Shown here one piece after another: positions 44,223 through 54,535 of a stretch of DNA of 64,000 nt. Location of the stretch: the NCBI GenBank assembly GCA_965657135.1, contig CBFHNF010000002.1, positions 1 through 64,000 on the forward strand, written 5' to 3'. Under the pieces are notes generated by a model that was not told the origin of the DNA, ran no database searches, and was given only the letters and a program-made list of their open reading frames with translations. The translations under genes and the position numbers were made by a program. Each line of letters opens with the position of its first letter. The stretch's first letter is position 1. The stretch is from HIMB11 sp965657135. Lineage in GTDB: Bacteria > Pseudomonadota > Alphaproteobacteria > Rhodobacterales > Rhodobacteraceae.

Positions 44223-45485
44223 TTACAAGGCGCGCCAACCAATGTCGCGCCGGTAAAACCCACCCTCCCACTTAATTTTTTTAATTTCTGCGTAGGCGCT
44301 TTCTTGCGCCCGCTTTAGTGTGTTGCCCCGCGTGGTGATATTTAGGACACGCCCACCATTGGCCACCGTTGTTTCGCCATCTAACTTCGTGCCCGCATGG
44401 AAACATTTGTGAAAACTATCGTCCGCGAGTGTTTCTAGGCCCTGAATAAAATCACCTTTGGCATAAGATCCAGGATAACCGTTTGCGGCCATCACAACTG
44501 TCATTGCATGATCATTGGCCCAATTTACTTTCGCGGTGTCAAGGCGACCCTCTGCGGTTGCAAGCATTAGATCTAGTGCTTGCGCGCCCAGGCGCATCAT
44601 CAACACCTGACACTCGGGATCGCCGAAACGGACGTTGTACTCAACCAAACGGGGTTCACCGTCTTTGATCATCAAACCGGCATACAGCACGCCTTGGTAA
44701 GGGGTGCCTCGACGCGCCATTTCGGCCACGGTAGGACGCACAATCTCGTTCAGTGCGCGTTCCGCGATTGCGCCGGTTAAAACGGGCGCTGGTGAATAGG
44801 CTCCCATGCCGCCGGTATTGGGGCCTGTGTCACCCTCACCAACGCGTTTGTGATCTTGGGCCGTGCCGACGGGCAAAACATTTTCACCGTCACATAAAAT
44901 AAAATAAGAGGCCTCTTCGCCTTCCATGAATTCTTCGATTACGACTTCTGCGCCTGCGCCACCAAATGCGCCTGAAAACATATCATCGATTGCACTGAAT
45001 GCTGTGTCCATATCCATTGCAACAATCACACCTTTGCCCGCGGCTAATCCATCGGCCTTTACAACGATCGGGGCACCGTTTTGTCGAACATACGTCTTGG
45101 CACTTTCCGCATCGTGAAAATGGCCATACGCTGCGGTTGGCGCATTTGCCGCAGCGCAAATTTCCTTAGTAAAGCTTTTCGAGGCTTCAAGTCGCGCGGC
45201 CTCTTTGGATGGACCAAAGGTAAGAATGCCCGCCGCGCGCAGATCATCCGCTATGCCCAATGCCAAAGGTGCCTCGGGACCAATGATCACAAAGGATATA
45301 TCGTGTTCACGAACAAAATTTAGGATATCGGCACTATCTTCTGGGTCCACATCAACGCAAGTTGCATGCGCGGCAATCCCTGCATTTCCTGGCGCGGCAA
45401 AAAGTACATCACATTTTGGATTTTGTTTGACTGCCCAGGCCAGTGCATGTTCGCGTCCGCCGCTGCCCAAAATCAGGATGTTCAT
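44223..45485 (-). CDS. purD: Phosphoribosylamine-glycine ligase
   Basis: Second step of purine synthesis: phosphoribosylamine + glycine + ATP to GAR. 420 residues. It begins MNILILGSGGREHALAWAV and has the ATP-grasp elements GAPIVVKADGLAAGKGVIVA and EASYFILCDGENVLPVGTAQ, with the metal-binding EYNVRFGDPECQ. The start ATG 45485 is the conserved family start; 49 further in-frame codons upstream show no similarity. Divergent from xseA. Confidence 0.96.
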   Translation of the reverse strand: MNILILGSGGREHALAWAVKQNPKCDVLFAAPGNAGIAAHATCVDVDPEDSADILNFVREHDISFVIIGPEAPLALGIADDLRAAGILTFGPSKEAARLEASKSFTKEICAAANAPTAAYGHFHDAESAKTYVRQNGAPIVVKADGLAAGKGVIVAMDMDTAFSAIDDMFSGAFGGAGAEVVIEEFMEGEEASYFILCDGENVLPVGTAQDHKRVGEGDTGPNTGGMGAYSPAPVLTGAIAERALNEIVRPTVAEMARRGTPYQGVLYAGLMIKDGEPRLVEYNVRFGDPECQVLMMRLGAQALDLMLATAEGRLDTAKVNWANDHAMTVVMAANGYPGSYAKGDFIQGLETLADDSFHKCFHAGTKLDGETTVANGGRVLNITTRGNTLKRAQESAYAEIKKIKWEGGFYRRDIGWRAL

Positions 45486-45556
45486 CGTAATACTCCACTT
45501 GGCCTTTTGTTGCGCGCGTTCTAAGCTGTGAAAGAGCAAAGTACAAGCGAGGCACA

Positions 45557-47107
45557 ATGTCCGACCTGATCGATGATCCACGTATAGGTTTGAATGATCC
45601 TGAATTTTCGGTGACTGAAATTTCAGGAGCAATCAAACGTGTTATCGAAGGCGAATTTTCGAATGTTCGTATCCGCGCCGAAGTTGGGCGGGTTTCTTTT
45701 CCGCGATCAGGGCATATTTATCTGGACCTAAAGGATGATAAATCGGTCCTTTCTGCAGTGACTTGGAAAGGTGTCGCAAGTCGTCTGAGCGTGCCGCCCG
45801 AAGAAGGCATGGAGATTGTGGCTTCGGGGCGGATCACAACATTTGGCGGCCAGTCGAAATACCAGTTGGTGATTGATGATATCAAACCGGCAGGGGTCGG
45901 TGCCTTGATGGCGATGTTGGAAAAACGCAAAGCCTTGCTTGCTGCTGAAGGATTGTTTGACCCATCGCGCAAACGTCCATTGCCCTATTTGCCAGAGGTG
46001 ATCGGCGTTGTGACTTCGCCTTCTGGTGCAGTGATCCGCGATATTTTGCATCGATTGCGGGATCGTTTTCCGCGCCGCGTTTTGGTTTGGCCTGTCGCCG
46101 TTCAGGGGGAAAAATGTGCAGGCGAAGTTTCACGCGCCATTGCAGGGTTTAACGCCATGACGCCTGGTGGGGCCTTGCCAAGGCCTGATGTTTTGATTGT
46201 TGCACGTGGGGGTGGATCGCTTGAGGATTTGTGGGGGTTTAATGAGGAAAGTGTTGCGCGCGCTGCTGCGGCATCTGATATCCCATTGATTTCGGCGGTT
46301 GGACACGAAACGGATACGACGCTGATTGATTTTGTATCCGATAAACGCGCGCCAACTCCAACTGCGGCCGCGGAATTGGCAGTGCCTGTTCGACATGAAA
46401 TTTTGGCATGGGTGGATCAACAAGGTGCGCGGTTAACCCACGCGCTTAGTCAATCACTGGCGCAACGCACACAACGTGTGCAGGATATTTCACGGGCAAT
46501 GCCCCGGGTTGAGGCGCTGCTTGACACGCCGAGACAGCGACTTGACCTCTGGGGGGATAGATTGCCGGCGGCCCTACGCCATCTGGTCCAGCGCCGAAAA
46601 ACAGTTCTGGTTGAGCGCGTTGGTACGCTACGCCCATCTTATTTGCGTACACGTATTGATACAGAATCCAAACGCTTTGTGGCATTAGCGCCGCGCCTTG
46701 GGCCGGCCTTATCTCGGGGTGTTCTTCAGGATCGCAACCGTTATGAGAATGTTTCGACGCGTCTTCGCAGTGATATTTTAGAGCGCGACATTGCACATAA
46801 AGGCAAAGGCTTTAGCGATCTGTCACGGCGGTTTATCCAAGTCGCCTCAAACGCGGTTGCAACACAACGTGAAAAATTAGAGGCCTTGGATCGTTTGCGC
46901 GAAACGCTTGGATACAAAGAAACACTGCGTCGGGGTTATGCCGTTGTGCGGGATGGCGACAAGGTGGTTACCAATCAATCTGATGCATCAAGAGCGGCAA
47001 GCCTTGAAATTGAGTTCAAAGACGGACGTGTGTCACTCAACCGTGGCGTGGGACAGGCAAAATCAAAAAAACAAAACCCTACCGATGATCAAGGCAGTTT
47101 GTTTTAA
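45557..47107 (+). CDS. xseA: Exodeoxyribonuclease VII large subunit
   Basis: Single-strand DNA exonuclease subunit; pairs with XseB, not found in this window. 516 residues. An OB-fold N-terminus (FSVTEISGAIKRVIEGEFSN and FPRSGHIYLDLKDD) precedes the catalytic domain (IGVVTSPSGAVIRDILHRL, ARGGGSLEDLWGFNEE, and SAVGHETDTTLIDFVSDKRA), followed by a long coiled-coil. Convergent with and overlapping a small gene by 4 bp at its end. Confidence 0.95.
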   Translation: MSDLIDDPRIGLNDPEFSVTEISGAIKRVIEGEFSNVRIRAEVGRVSFPRSGHIYLDLKDDKSVLSAVTWKGVASRLSVPPEEGMEIVASGRITTFGGQSKYQLVIDDIKPAGVGALMAMLEKRKALLAAEGLFDPSRKRPLPYLPEVIGVVTSPSGAVIRDILHRLRDRFPRRVLVWPVAVQGEKCAGEVSRAIAGFNAMTPGGALPRPDVLIVARGGGSLEDLWGFNEESVARAAAASDIPLISAVGHETDTTLIDFVSDKRAPTPTAAAELAVPVRHEILAWVDQQGARLTHALSQSLAQRTQRVQDISRAMPRVEALLDTPRQRLDLWGDRLPAALRHLVQRRKTVLVERVGTLRPSYLRTRIDTESKRFVALAPRLGPALSRGVLQDRNRYENVSTRLRSDILERDIAHKGKGFSDLSRRFIQVASNAVATQREKLEALDRLRETLGYKETLRRGYAVVRDGDKVVTNQSDASRAASLEIEFKDGRVSLNRGVGQAKSKKQNPTDDQGSLF

Positions 47108-47511
47108 ACGCCAACTTGCGGCCCTGCGCATGTCAATTTGCGACTCGTTGGGCGCATATATTGTACGCTGCCGTTGAACCCGTGTTCACCGAAAAACTGC
47201 GCTACCACACCATCATCAGTGCGCATCATTCGCCAGCATTGGGGTTTGTTTTCGACTTCGCCATAATAGGAATACGAAAAACAAACCAACCCGTTCCATT
47301 CAAAATATTCGCCAAATACGCAATCTTGTCCTTCAAAGGCCCATTCAACGTGCCTATCGGGCAGATAGCGTTCGGTTCCAACCAAACCTTCGGGGCTATA
47401 GAAATCGAACGTACGTCCTGTTGCATGTGCTTCAAATTCCTCAATGCTCATTTCGGTTTCGCAAAGAGCAGCATTTGCGCATAAGAGGAGGATCAGAATG
47501 AAATGTTTCAT
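47104..47511 (-). CDS. Conserved hypothetical exported protein
   Basis: 135 residues with a signal peptide (MKHFILILLLCANAALCET). The mature part has several aromatic and cysteine residues (HVEWAFEGQDCVFGEYFEWN, then VCFSYSYYG and QCWRMM) that could form disulfides in the periplasm. Similar unnamed proteins occur in Rhodobacteraceae. AGAGGAGGA precedes ATG 47511. The stop overlaps the xseA stop by 4 bp in convergent orientation. Function unknown. Confidence 0.75.
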   Translation of the reverse strand: MKHFILILLLCANAALCETEMSIEEFEAHATGRTFDFYSPEGLVGTERYLPDRHVEWAFEGQDCVFGEYFEWNGLVCFSYSYYGEVENKPQCWRMMRTDDGVVAQFFGEHGFNGSVQYMRPTSRKLTCAGPQVGV

Positions 47512-47652
47512 GTGATAAAATTAGCAGGAATTTCACCAAGGGAAACTTTTATTCGCATTCCGAACGCTTCTAGGCAGAGGTGTGTCGTTTTTGGCCTCGC
47601 GCAGCACGCGCATTGGGCAGTACACAGGCATGAACCACAGGAGTAGAATCTC

Positions 47653-49338
47653 ATGGCACTTGATGATCGCAAAGGTGTTTGGAAGTCCGGCAAAGGCAAA
47701 GGTCGCCATACGCCAAAAGGTCGCCAATACGACGATCAGGCATTAAGCGATGTGCAAGCGCTGCTAGGCCAACACGAACGCCGTGCGGATTTGTTGATTG
47801 AATTTCTCCATCTTATTCAGGATGAATATGGTCATTTGTCTGCCGCGCACCTACGCGCATTAGCCGAAGAACTTAGACTTTCTCAAGCAGAGGTTTTCGA
47901 GGTTGCGACGTTTTATGCGCATTTTGATGTTATCAAAGAGGATGAAGCTCCGCCTCCTGCACTTACGATCCGTGTTTGCGATTCATTATCATGCGAATTG
48001 GCGGGTGCAGAACAGTTGCAAAATGCCTTGGAGCAGGGTTTGAATCCAGCACAAGTACGCGTCGTCCGTGCCCCCTGTATGGGGCGCTGTGATACTGCGC
48101 CAGTCTTGGAAATCGGACATAAGCACATTGATCATGCGACACCTGAAAAAGTTGACGCAGCAATCGCAAATGGTGATTTTCATGCAGAAATTCCTGATTA
48201 CGAAACTCTGCAGGCTTATCGGGCAAACGGTGGTTATGACACACTAAAATCCTTGCGTGAAAATGGCGATTGGGAAGCAGTGCAGGACAAAGTATTGGAA
48301 GCGGGCCTACGCGGGTTGGGTGGCGCTGGCTTCCCATCTGGCAAAAAATGGGGATTTGTGCGTGCAAATGAAGGGCCCCGCTATTTGGCCGTAAACGGTG
48401 ATGAAGGCGAACCGGGAACATTCAAAGACCGATATTATTTGGAACGCACTCCGCATGTGTTTCTTGAGGGGATGTTGATTGCGGCATGGGCGGTTGAGGC
48501 GGAAAAGGCCTTTATTTATATGCGTGATGAGTATCCGGCGGTTTTGCATATATTGCGCACCGAAATCGCAGCGTTAGAAGCGGCGGGAATTGTTGAGCTG
48601 GGCTTTATTGATTTGCGTCGTGGGGCAGGGGCCTATATCTGCGGCGAAGAAAGTGCGATGATTGAATCAATCGAGGGCAAGCGTGGATTGCCACGCCATC
48701 GTCCCCCCTTTGTCGCACAAGTTGGAATTTTTGGGCAGCCAACCTTGGTGCACAATATTGAAACATTACATTGGGTTGCACGCATTTGCCGCGAGGGGCC
48801 TGAAATTCTGAACGCTGTAGAAAAGAACGGACGCAAGGGATTGCGCAGCTATTCTGTATCAGGTCGCGTTGCGAACCCTGGCGTGTATTTGTTGCCTGCA
48901 GGATCGACAATCACCGACATCATTGATGCCGCGGGTGGAATGGCCATGGGGCATGAATTCAAAGCTTATCAGCCGGGTGGTCCTTCCTCTGGGCTGCTCC
49001 CTGCAACGATAAACGATGTGCCGTTGGATTTTGACACATTGCAACCATTGGGTACGTTTATTGGATCCGCTGCGGTCGTGGTACTGTCCCAGCATGACCG
49101 AGCGCGAGATGCTGCATTGAATATGCTACGTTTCTTTGAGGATGAAAGCTGTGGCCAATGTACACCTTGCCGCGTTGGGTGTGAAAAGGCGGTGAAGTTA
49201 ATGCAGGCTGACACCTGGAATCAACAGCTATTGGAAGAGCTATGCGGCGCAATGACGGATGCATCTATATGCGGTTTGGGACAGGCCGCGCCCAATCCAA
49301 TTAAGCTGGTGATGAAGCATTTTAGCGACGAAATTTAA
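47653..49338 (+). CDS. Fused NuoE-NuoF-like diaphorase subunit (FdsG-FdsB type, NAD-linked formate dehydrogenase or related)
   Basis: 561 residues fusing two subunits. The N-terminal thioredoxin-like [2Fe-2S] domain (about 40-175) shows RVCDSLSCELAG and APCMGRCDTAP. The C-terminal NuoF-like part has NADH-binding GLRGLGGAGFPSGKKW, FMN-binding NGDEGEPGTFKDR, GAGAYICGEESAMI, an SLBB region, and cluster-binding ESCGQCTPCRVGC. This fused form is usual for Rhodobacteraceae NAD-dependent formate dehydrogenase, which normally has the molybdenum alpha subunit next to it. Here ftsY follows instead, so the catalytic partner is missing locally. Confidence 0.88.
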   Translation: MALDDRKGVWKSGKGKGRHTPKGRQYDDQALSDVQALLGQHERRADLLIEFLHLIQDEYGHLSAAHLRALAEELRLSQAEVFEVATFYAHFDVIKEDEAPPPALTIRVCDSLSCELAGAEQLQNALEQGLNPAQVRVVRAPCMGRCDTAPVLEIGHKHIDHATPEKVDAAIANGDFHAEIPDYETLQAYRANGGYDTLKSLRENGDWEAVQDKVLEAGLRGLGGAGFPSGKKWGFVRANEGPRYLAVNGDEGEPGTFKDRYYLERTPHVFLEGMLIAAWAVEAEKAFIYMRDEYPAVLHILRTEIAALEAAGIVELGFIDLRRGAGAYICGEESAMIESIEGKRGLPRHRPPFVAQVGIFGQPTLVHNIETLHWVARICREGPEILNAVEKNGRKGLRSYSVSGRVANPGVYLLPAGSTITDIIDAAGGMAMGHEFKAYQPGGPSSGLLPATINDVPLDFDTLQPLGTFIGSAAVVVLSQHDRARDAALNMLRFFEDESCGQCTPCRVGCEKAVKLMQADTWNQQLLEELCGAMTDASICGLGQAAPNPIKLVMKHFSDEI

Positions 49339-49363
49339 TCGTTGTCCCCAGCTACGACCTTGT

Positions 49364-49402
49364 GAGGATTGCATAAAAGCTTTTTCGGGGGCTTTAATCC
49401 TC
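49364..49402. other. Inverted repeat between diaphorase and ftsY genes
   Basis: Outer arms GAGGATT (49364-49370) and AATCCTC (49396-49402), with inner arms AAAGC (49376-49380) and GCTTT (49391-49395). It can form a bulged hairpin, but no T-run follows. It could be a processed or attenuating structure before ftsY; evidence is only structural. Confidence 0.35.
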
Positions 49403-49449
49403 TGTGGATTGCGATTAGGTGAGATGTAAGCTCACTTTTTGGAGGTAGC

Positions 49450-50589
<1,140 letters not shown>

Positions 50590-50592
50590 AAA

Positions 50593-51498
50593 TTGATAGC
50601 TGACTGGGTCTATGCGGTTGAGGGGACACCAACTGGGCACTCAATCGCGCTGGGACTAGCACTATTAGCGGCCTTTCTGCATGCGGTCTTTGGCGCATTG
50701 CAAAAGGGTCGCCACGACCCGTGGCTTTCGCGCGGGGCAATGGACTTTGGTTACGCCACACTCATGCTTCCATTGGTGGTTTTTGTTGTTCCTGCACCTG
50801 AACCAGCGCTGTGGCCCATTTTATTTGGCGCTTGGGCCATTCATTCACTTTACAAAGTTTTGCAGGGCTTTGCCTATGTCAAAGGTGGCTACACCGTTGT
50901 CTATCCTGTCGTGCGTGGCACTGGACCGCTATTTACAGTGTTTGGAGCCTATTTAATTTTTGGTGAAACATTCACTGGCATCCAATGGTTGGGTGTTGTC
51001 GTTCTTTTGTGCGGTATCTTTGGATTGGCAGTCTATAATTTCTTTTTCCTCGAGAAAAATCGCGATACGCTCGGATCTGCTTTAATGTTTGCATTCGCAA
51101 CTGGGTTCTTCGTGGCGCTATACACGACCTATGACGCTTACGGAATTAGGGCTGCGGAAAACCCATTTACCTTTTTGGTGTGGTTTTTTGTGGTGGATGG
51201 TGTGACCTTTCCTATAGTGGCGCTACTTCGTTGGCGAAATCTTGATCATCGCCCTGCGATTGGCCCTCTCATCTTGCGCGGATATGTGGGCGGAGCGGTT
51301 GCCATATTCAGTTTTGGCTCCATCATGTTAGCAACGCGGCTGGACAAAGTCGGAGAAGCCGCCATATTGCGTGAAACATCGGTGGTGTTTGCGGCATTAA
51401 TCGGGTGGCTCATCCTTAAAGAAAAAGTTGGGCCGCGCCGTATTCTTTTGATGTGTTTGATCGCACTTGGGGCGGTGATTGTGGAGTTAGGTGGATAA
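50593..51498 (+). CDS. DMT-superfamily (EamA) transporter
   Basis: 301 residues with about ten hydrophobic helices. EamA features include YTVVYPVVRGTGPLFTVFGA and EAAILRETSVVFAALIGWLI. I accept TTG 50593 (L-I-A-D-W-V-Y) as start because it lies 3 bp after the ftsY stop and relatives begin similarly; no ATG is suitably placed. Its end overlaps the region upstream of yciB, consistent with an ftsY-transporter-yciB operon. Substrate unknown. Confidence 0.83.
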   Translation: MIADWVYAVEGTPTGHSIALGLALLAAFLHAVFGALQKGRHDPWLSRGAMDFGYATLMLPLVVFVVPAPEPALWPILFGAWAIHSLYKVLQGFAYVKGGYTVVYPVVRGTGPLFTVFGAYLIFGETFTGIQWLGVVVLLCGIFGLAVYNFFFLEKNRDTLGSALMFAFATGFFVALYTTYDAYGIRAAENPFTFLVWFFVVDGVTFPIVALLRWRNLDHRPAIGPLILRGYVGGAVAIFSFGSIMLATRLDKVGEAAILRETSVVFAALIGWLILKEKVGPRRILLMCLIALGAVIVELGG

Positions 51499-51499
51499 G

Positions 51500-52108
51500 A
51501 TGAACAAAGAAAAGCCAAATAAACAGATGTTGAAAACTATTTTGGAAACACTTCCAGTGGTGGTGTTTTTCGTGACGTATATTTTGTTCAAAAATCAGGT
51601 CGTCGAGGTCGCAGGTCAGCAATACACTGGTTTTGTGTTGGCAACTGCCATCTTTGTTCCATCCCTTTGTGTATCAACGATCATCGGATGGCGTTTATTT
51701 GGAGAGGTGTCCAAGGTTCAATTGCTGACCTTGGTTTTGGTTCTTATTTTTGGTGGTTTGACCATCTTTTTAAACGATGAAAGCTTCTTTAAGATGAAGC
51801 CGACCTTGGTGTATGTCCTGTTTGGCGGTGCAATTTTGGTTGGCCTACTTCGAGGGAAATCTTATCTGCAATCTATTTTGGGCGGATCTGTTCCAATGAA
51901 GGACGAAGGTTGGATGATTATTTCGCGGCGCATTATGGTGTTTTTCTTTTCGCTTGCGGTTCTAAACGAAATTATTTGGCGCACCCAATCATCCGAAATG
52001 TGGGTGTATTTCAAAACATTCGGGCTGACATTCGCATTGTTGGTATTTTTGGCATCGCAGTACAAAGTTTTGCAGCAATATGGCGAGTTTGACGAAGACG
52101 ATTCCTAG
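51500..52108 (+). CDS. yciB: Inner membrane-spanning protein YciB (septation protein A family)
   Basis: 202 residues with about five to six membrane helices. The N-terminal ETLPVVVFFVTYILFKNQ, the central TLFLNDE-like TIFLNDESFFKMKPTLVYVL, and NEIIWRTQSSEMWVYFKTFG are diagnostic for YciB/IspZ, a protein tied to cell envelope synthesis and division. I prefer ATG 51500 (TTAGGTGG upstream); GTG 51491, in frame, would overlap the preceding gene. It overlaps the convergent hydrolase gene by 4 bp. Confidence 0.92.
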   Translation: MNKEKPNKQMLKTILETLPVVVFFVTYILFKNQVVEVAGQQYTGFVLATAIFVPSLCVSTIIGWRLFGEVSKVQLLTLVLVLIFGGLTIFLNDESFFKMKPTLVYVLFGGAILVGLLRGKSYLQSILGGSVPMKDEGWMIISRRIMVFFFSLAVLNEIIWRTQSSEMWVYFKTFGLTFALLVFLASQYKVLQQYGEFDEDDS

Positions 52109-52998
52109 GCGGGATTGTGTAGTGCTATAGGGAATGTTCTGCTGCCGACTGGAGGCATGGTAGCGATGTGTTGCAACGTGGCAATGGGTAGCTGACGTGG
52201 GTGGAAGAGCCACCGCGCATAAAGGTCAAATATACCTGTGCGCGTATATGCGCTCCAGTGGCACAGGCGACGTTCGCGATGCCCAATACGAATATCCATT
52301 GAATTCAGTGCATCGATTATGTCGGTGCGATCAATCCATAGTGTCACATGATTTGACCGCGCGGGTTGATATCCTCCAAATGCTGGCCCCATTTGGGCAC
52401 CGGCAAGTTTCATCCAAGAGAAAAGAAATTCGTAAAATTTATTTTCGTGACTGGCAATTGTTAATATTTCGCAAGCTTTACCTGCATCAGTGCTTAACGC
52501 GGCTTCGGTAGGCACCTGGTATTCCGCGGGAAACAGAAGAATTGCCCGTTCGACATCTCCTGCCTCAAGCAAGTGAAAGGCGCGAAGTGCGACCCTGGCC
52601 CCCATTGAATGGGCCATAAGATGTATGGGTAATTCGGGGTGATGAAGACGCAAGGCTTTGATCAATTGGCCCAGTTCGGCACCTGCACGCGCAGCAAGAT
52701 CATAAACGGATCCTAACTTCCCGCGCGCGGGCCAAGCGAAGCCAATGGCGCAGGAATCCGCTGGCGCCATATGAAATGCATCTGGCCAGCTAAGTGTTCG
52801 GTAATCTTGTTCGACCGCGTCTGGGTTAAACATGGTCGCGTGGGGGCAATGGTTCTGATCACCACTGTCAAATTTGTATCCGTGGATCATTATGACAAAT
52901 GATGATATTTTTTTCTGCAAAGATAGATGCTCACCCAACTCAGCGATCTGATCGCTCAGCGGTACACCGGACAACGAATTGATGCGTGCAACTTTCAT
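52105..52998 (-). CDS. Alpha/beta hydrolase family protein
   Basis: 297 residues. The nucleophile elbow appears as LMAHSMGARVALRAF (AHSMG, Ser nucleophile), preceded by the oxyanion-hole-like IMIHGYKFD. A late HVTLWIDRTDIIDAL could hold the acid. Close to DUF900-like esterases. ATG 52998 (MKVARINS) or ATG 53004 may be used. No signal peptide. Substrate unknown. It is divergent from metZ, and the intergenic space contains that gene's promoter and riboswitch. Confidence 0.78.
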   Translation of the reverse strand: MKVARINSLSGVPLSDQIAELGEHLSLQKKISSFVIMIHGYKFDSGDQNHCPHATMFNPDAVEQDYRTLSWPDAFHMAPADSCAIGFAWPARGKLGSVYDLAARAGAELGQLIKALRLHHPELPIHLMAHSMGARVALRAFHLLEAGDVERAILLFPAEYQVPTEAALSTDAGKACEILTIASHENKFYEFLFSWMKLAGAQMGPAFGGYQPARSNHVTLWIDRTDIIDALNSMDIRIGHRERRLCHWSAYTRTGIFDLYARWLFHPRQLPIATLQHIATMPPVGSRTFPIALHNPA

Positions 52999-53100
52999 CA
53001 ACATCTCCGAAAACAGTGTTGTCCGCGGGATGCCGAAAAAAGAAAACGAATAGATGACACTTCTCTAAAACTTTGATGACAGTCGGGGCGCGTGACCCAA

Positions 53101-53129
53101 TTGACCACGCATACGGCTTGGGATATGTA
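53101..53129 (+). promoter_or_regulatory. Candidate sigma-70 promoter for metZ leader
   Basis: TTGACC (53101-53106) and TATGTA (53124-53129) with a 17-bp spacer. The expected transcription start is near 53136, just where the riboswitch P1 stem begins, which supports the assignment. Confidence 0.6.
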
Positions 53130-53133
53130 CGCT

Positions 53134-53190
53134 ATGTGGCGATTTGTTACCGGATTGCGGGCCACGTTAAATAAGCCGCTAAAAGGTCAG
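53134..53190 (+). ncRNA. SAM-II (metA-type) riboswitch in the metZ leader
   Basis: Senses S-adenosylmethionine and lowers methionine synthesis. The P1 stem is GTGGC (53136-53140)/GCCAC (53161-53165), enclosing GATTTG. The pseudoknot pairs ACC (53149-53151) with GGT (53185-53187) and GCGG (53157-53160) with CCGC (53176-53179). The conserved GATTT, ATTGC and GCTAAAAGG blocks match the SAM-II consensus as I recall it, and alphaproteobacterial metZ is a known SAM-II-controlled gene. Confidence 0.85.
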
Positions 53191-53201
53191 GACGAAAGCG
53201 C

Positions 53202-53235
53202 CCCCTTTCCCTTGGCCCAGTGGAAGGGGTTTTTT
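53202..53235 (+). terminator. Intrinsic terminator between SAM-II riboswitch and metZ
   Basis: CCCCTTTCC (53202-53210) pairs with GGAAGGGG (53222-53229), with one bulged T and loop CTTGGCCCAGT, followed by TTTTTT. Its place between aptamer and gene suggests that SAM binding favours early termination. Confidence 0.75.
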
Positions 53236-53262
53236 ATTGGCGAAACGCCAAGTGAGAACAGA

Positions 53263-54438
53263 ATGAGCGATACATTAAAACCACGCACAAAAATGGTGCA
53301 TAGCGGAACCCGTAGATCACAATATAATGAGGTGAGCGAAGCCATATATATGACCCAAGGGTTTGTGTATGACACTGCCGAGGACGCGCAAGCGCGTTTC
53401 ATTCAGGCGGGTGACGATGAATTCATTTATGCTAGATACGGAAACCCAACCGTTGCAATGTTTGAAGATCGCATTGCCGCTCTCGAAGGGGCAGAAGCCG
53501 CTTTTGCAACCGCTTCAGGCATGGCGGCGGTAAATGGTGCATTGATGGCATTGGTTTCAGTTGGGGATCATGTTGTTGCGTCACGTGCCTTGTTTGGATC
53601 CTGTCTGTATATCCTAGAAGAAATCATGCCGCGTATGGGCGTGCAGGTCACTTTTGTTGACGGCACAAATCTAAATGAGTGGCGTGCGGCGATCACGACC
53701 GACACTAAAATTGTGTTCTTTGAAACGATTTCAAATCCAACGCTCGAGGTGATTGATACCAAAGCAGTGGCTGAAATCGCGCATAAAAATGATGCGCTGG
53801 TGATCATAGACAATGTTTTCGTAACACCAGTTTTTTCCAACGCGATTGGATTGGGCGCGGATTTGGTTGTTTATTCTGCGACCAAACATATCGATGGGCA
53901 GGGACGTGCGTTGGGTGGCGTTATTTTAGGGCGTCGTGATATGATCCGCGGTCCGATCGAAACCTACATGAAACACACGGGCGGTTCAATGAGCCCGTTT
54001 ACGGCGTGGGTAATGTTAAAAGGTTTGGAAACCATCGATCTGCGCGTTCGCGCCCAAGTGGATACAGCCAAATATCTAGCAGAAAAATTATCTGGACATG
54101 GGAACCTAGTGCAGGTGATTTATCCAAATCATCACGCACATGCGCAATTTGAATTGGCAAAAGAGCAGATCGGGCAGGGCGGAACGGTGTTAGCACTGGA
54201 ACTAAAAGGCGGGCAGGAGGCCAGCTTTGCGTTTTTGAACCGTCTTGAGATTGCTATAATCTCAAATAATCTTGGGGATGCAAAATCAATTGCAACACAT
54301 CCAGCAACAACGACACACCAGCGCCTTCCAGATGATCAAAAAGTGGCGCTTGGGATCACGGATGGGCTTATCCGATTTTCTGTAGGGTTAGAAGACCGCG
54401 AAGATTTGTTGAACGACATTTTGGCCGCTCTGGGTTAA
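53263..54438 (+). CDS. metZ: O-succinylhomoserine sulfhydrylase
   Basis: PLP enzyme making homocysteine from O-succinyl- (or O-acetyl-) homoserine and sulfide. 391 residues from ATG 53263 (MSDTLKPRTKMVHSG). The PLP lysine is Lys208 in YSATKHIDGQGR; the substrate region has YARYGNPTVAMFEDR and the cofactor Asp is in VIIDNVFVTP. The long open frame upstream is excluded because it would run through the riboswitch and terminator. Methionine synthesis from sulfide is thus under SAM feedback. Confidence 0.93.
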   Translation: MSDTLKPRTKMVHSGTRRSQYNEVSEAIYMTQGFVYDTAEDAQARFIQAGDDEFIYARYGNPTVAMFEDRIAALEGAEAAFATASGMAAVNGALMALVSVGDHVVASRALFGSCLYILEEIMPRMGVQVTFVDGTNLNEWRAAITTDTKIVFFETISNPTLEVIDTKAVAEIAHKNDALVIIDNVFVTPVFSNAIGLGADLVVYSATKHIDGQGRALGGVILGRRDMIRGPIETYMKHTGGSMSPFTAWVMLKGLETIDLRVRAQVDTAKYLAEKLSGHGNLVQVIYPNHHAHAQFELAKEQIGQGGTVLALELKGGQEASFAFLNRLEIAIISNNLGDAKSIATHPATTTHQRLPDDQKVALGITDGLIRFSVGLEDREDLLNDILAALG

Positions 54439-54535
54439 TTTGACGCGTGTCGTTTTTCACGTCGAAAAAAGCGTTACTGGAAACTTTCACTGATGCACCC
54501 TACATTATACCAAGTGTTTAGTGTTGGAGTTCGAT

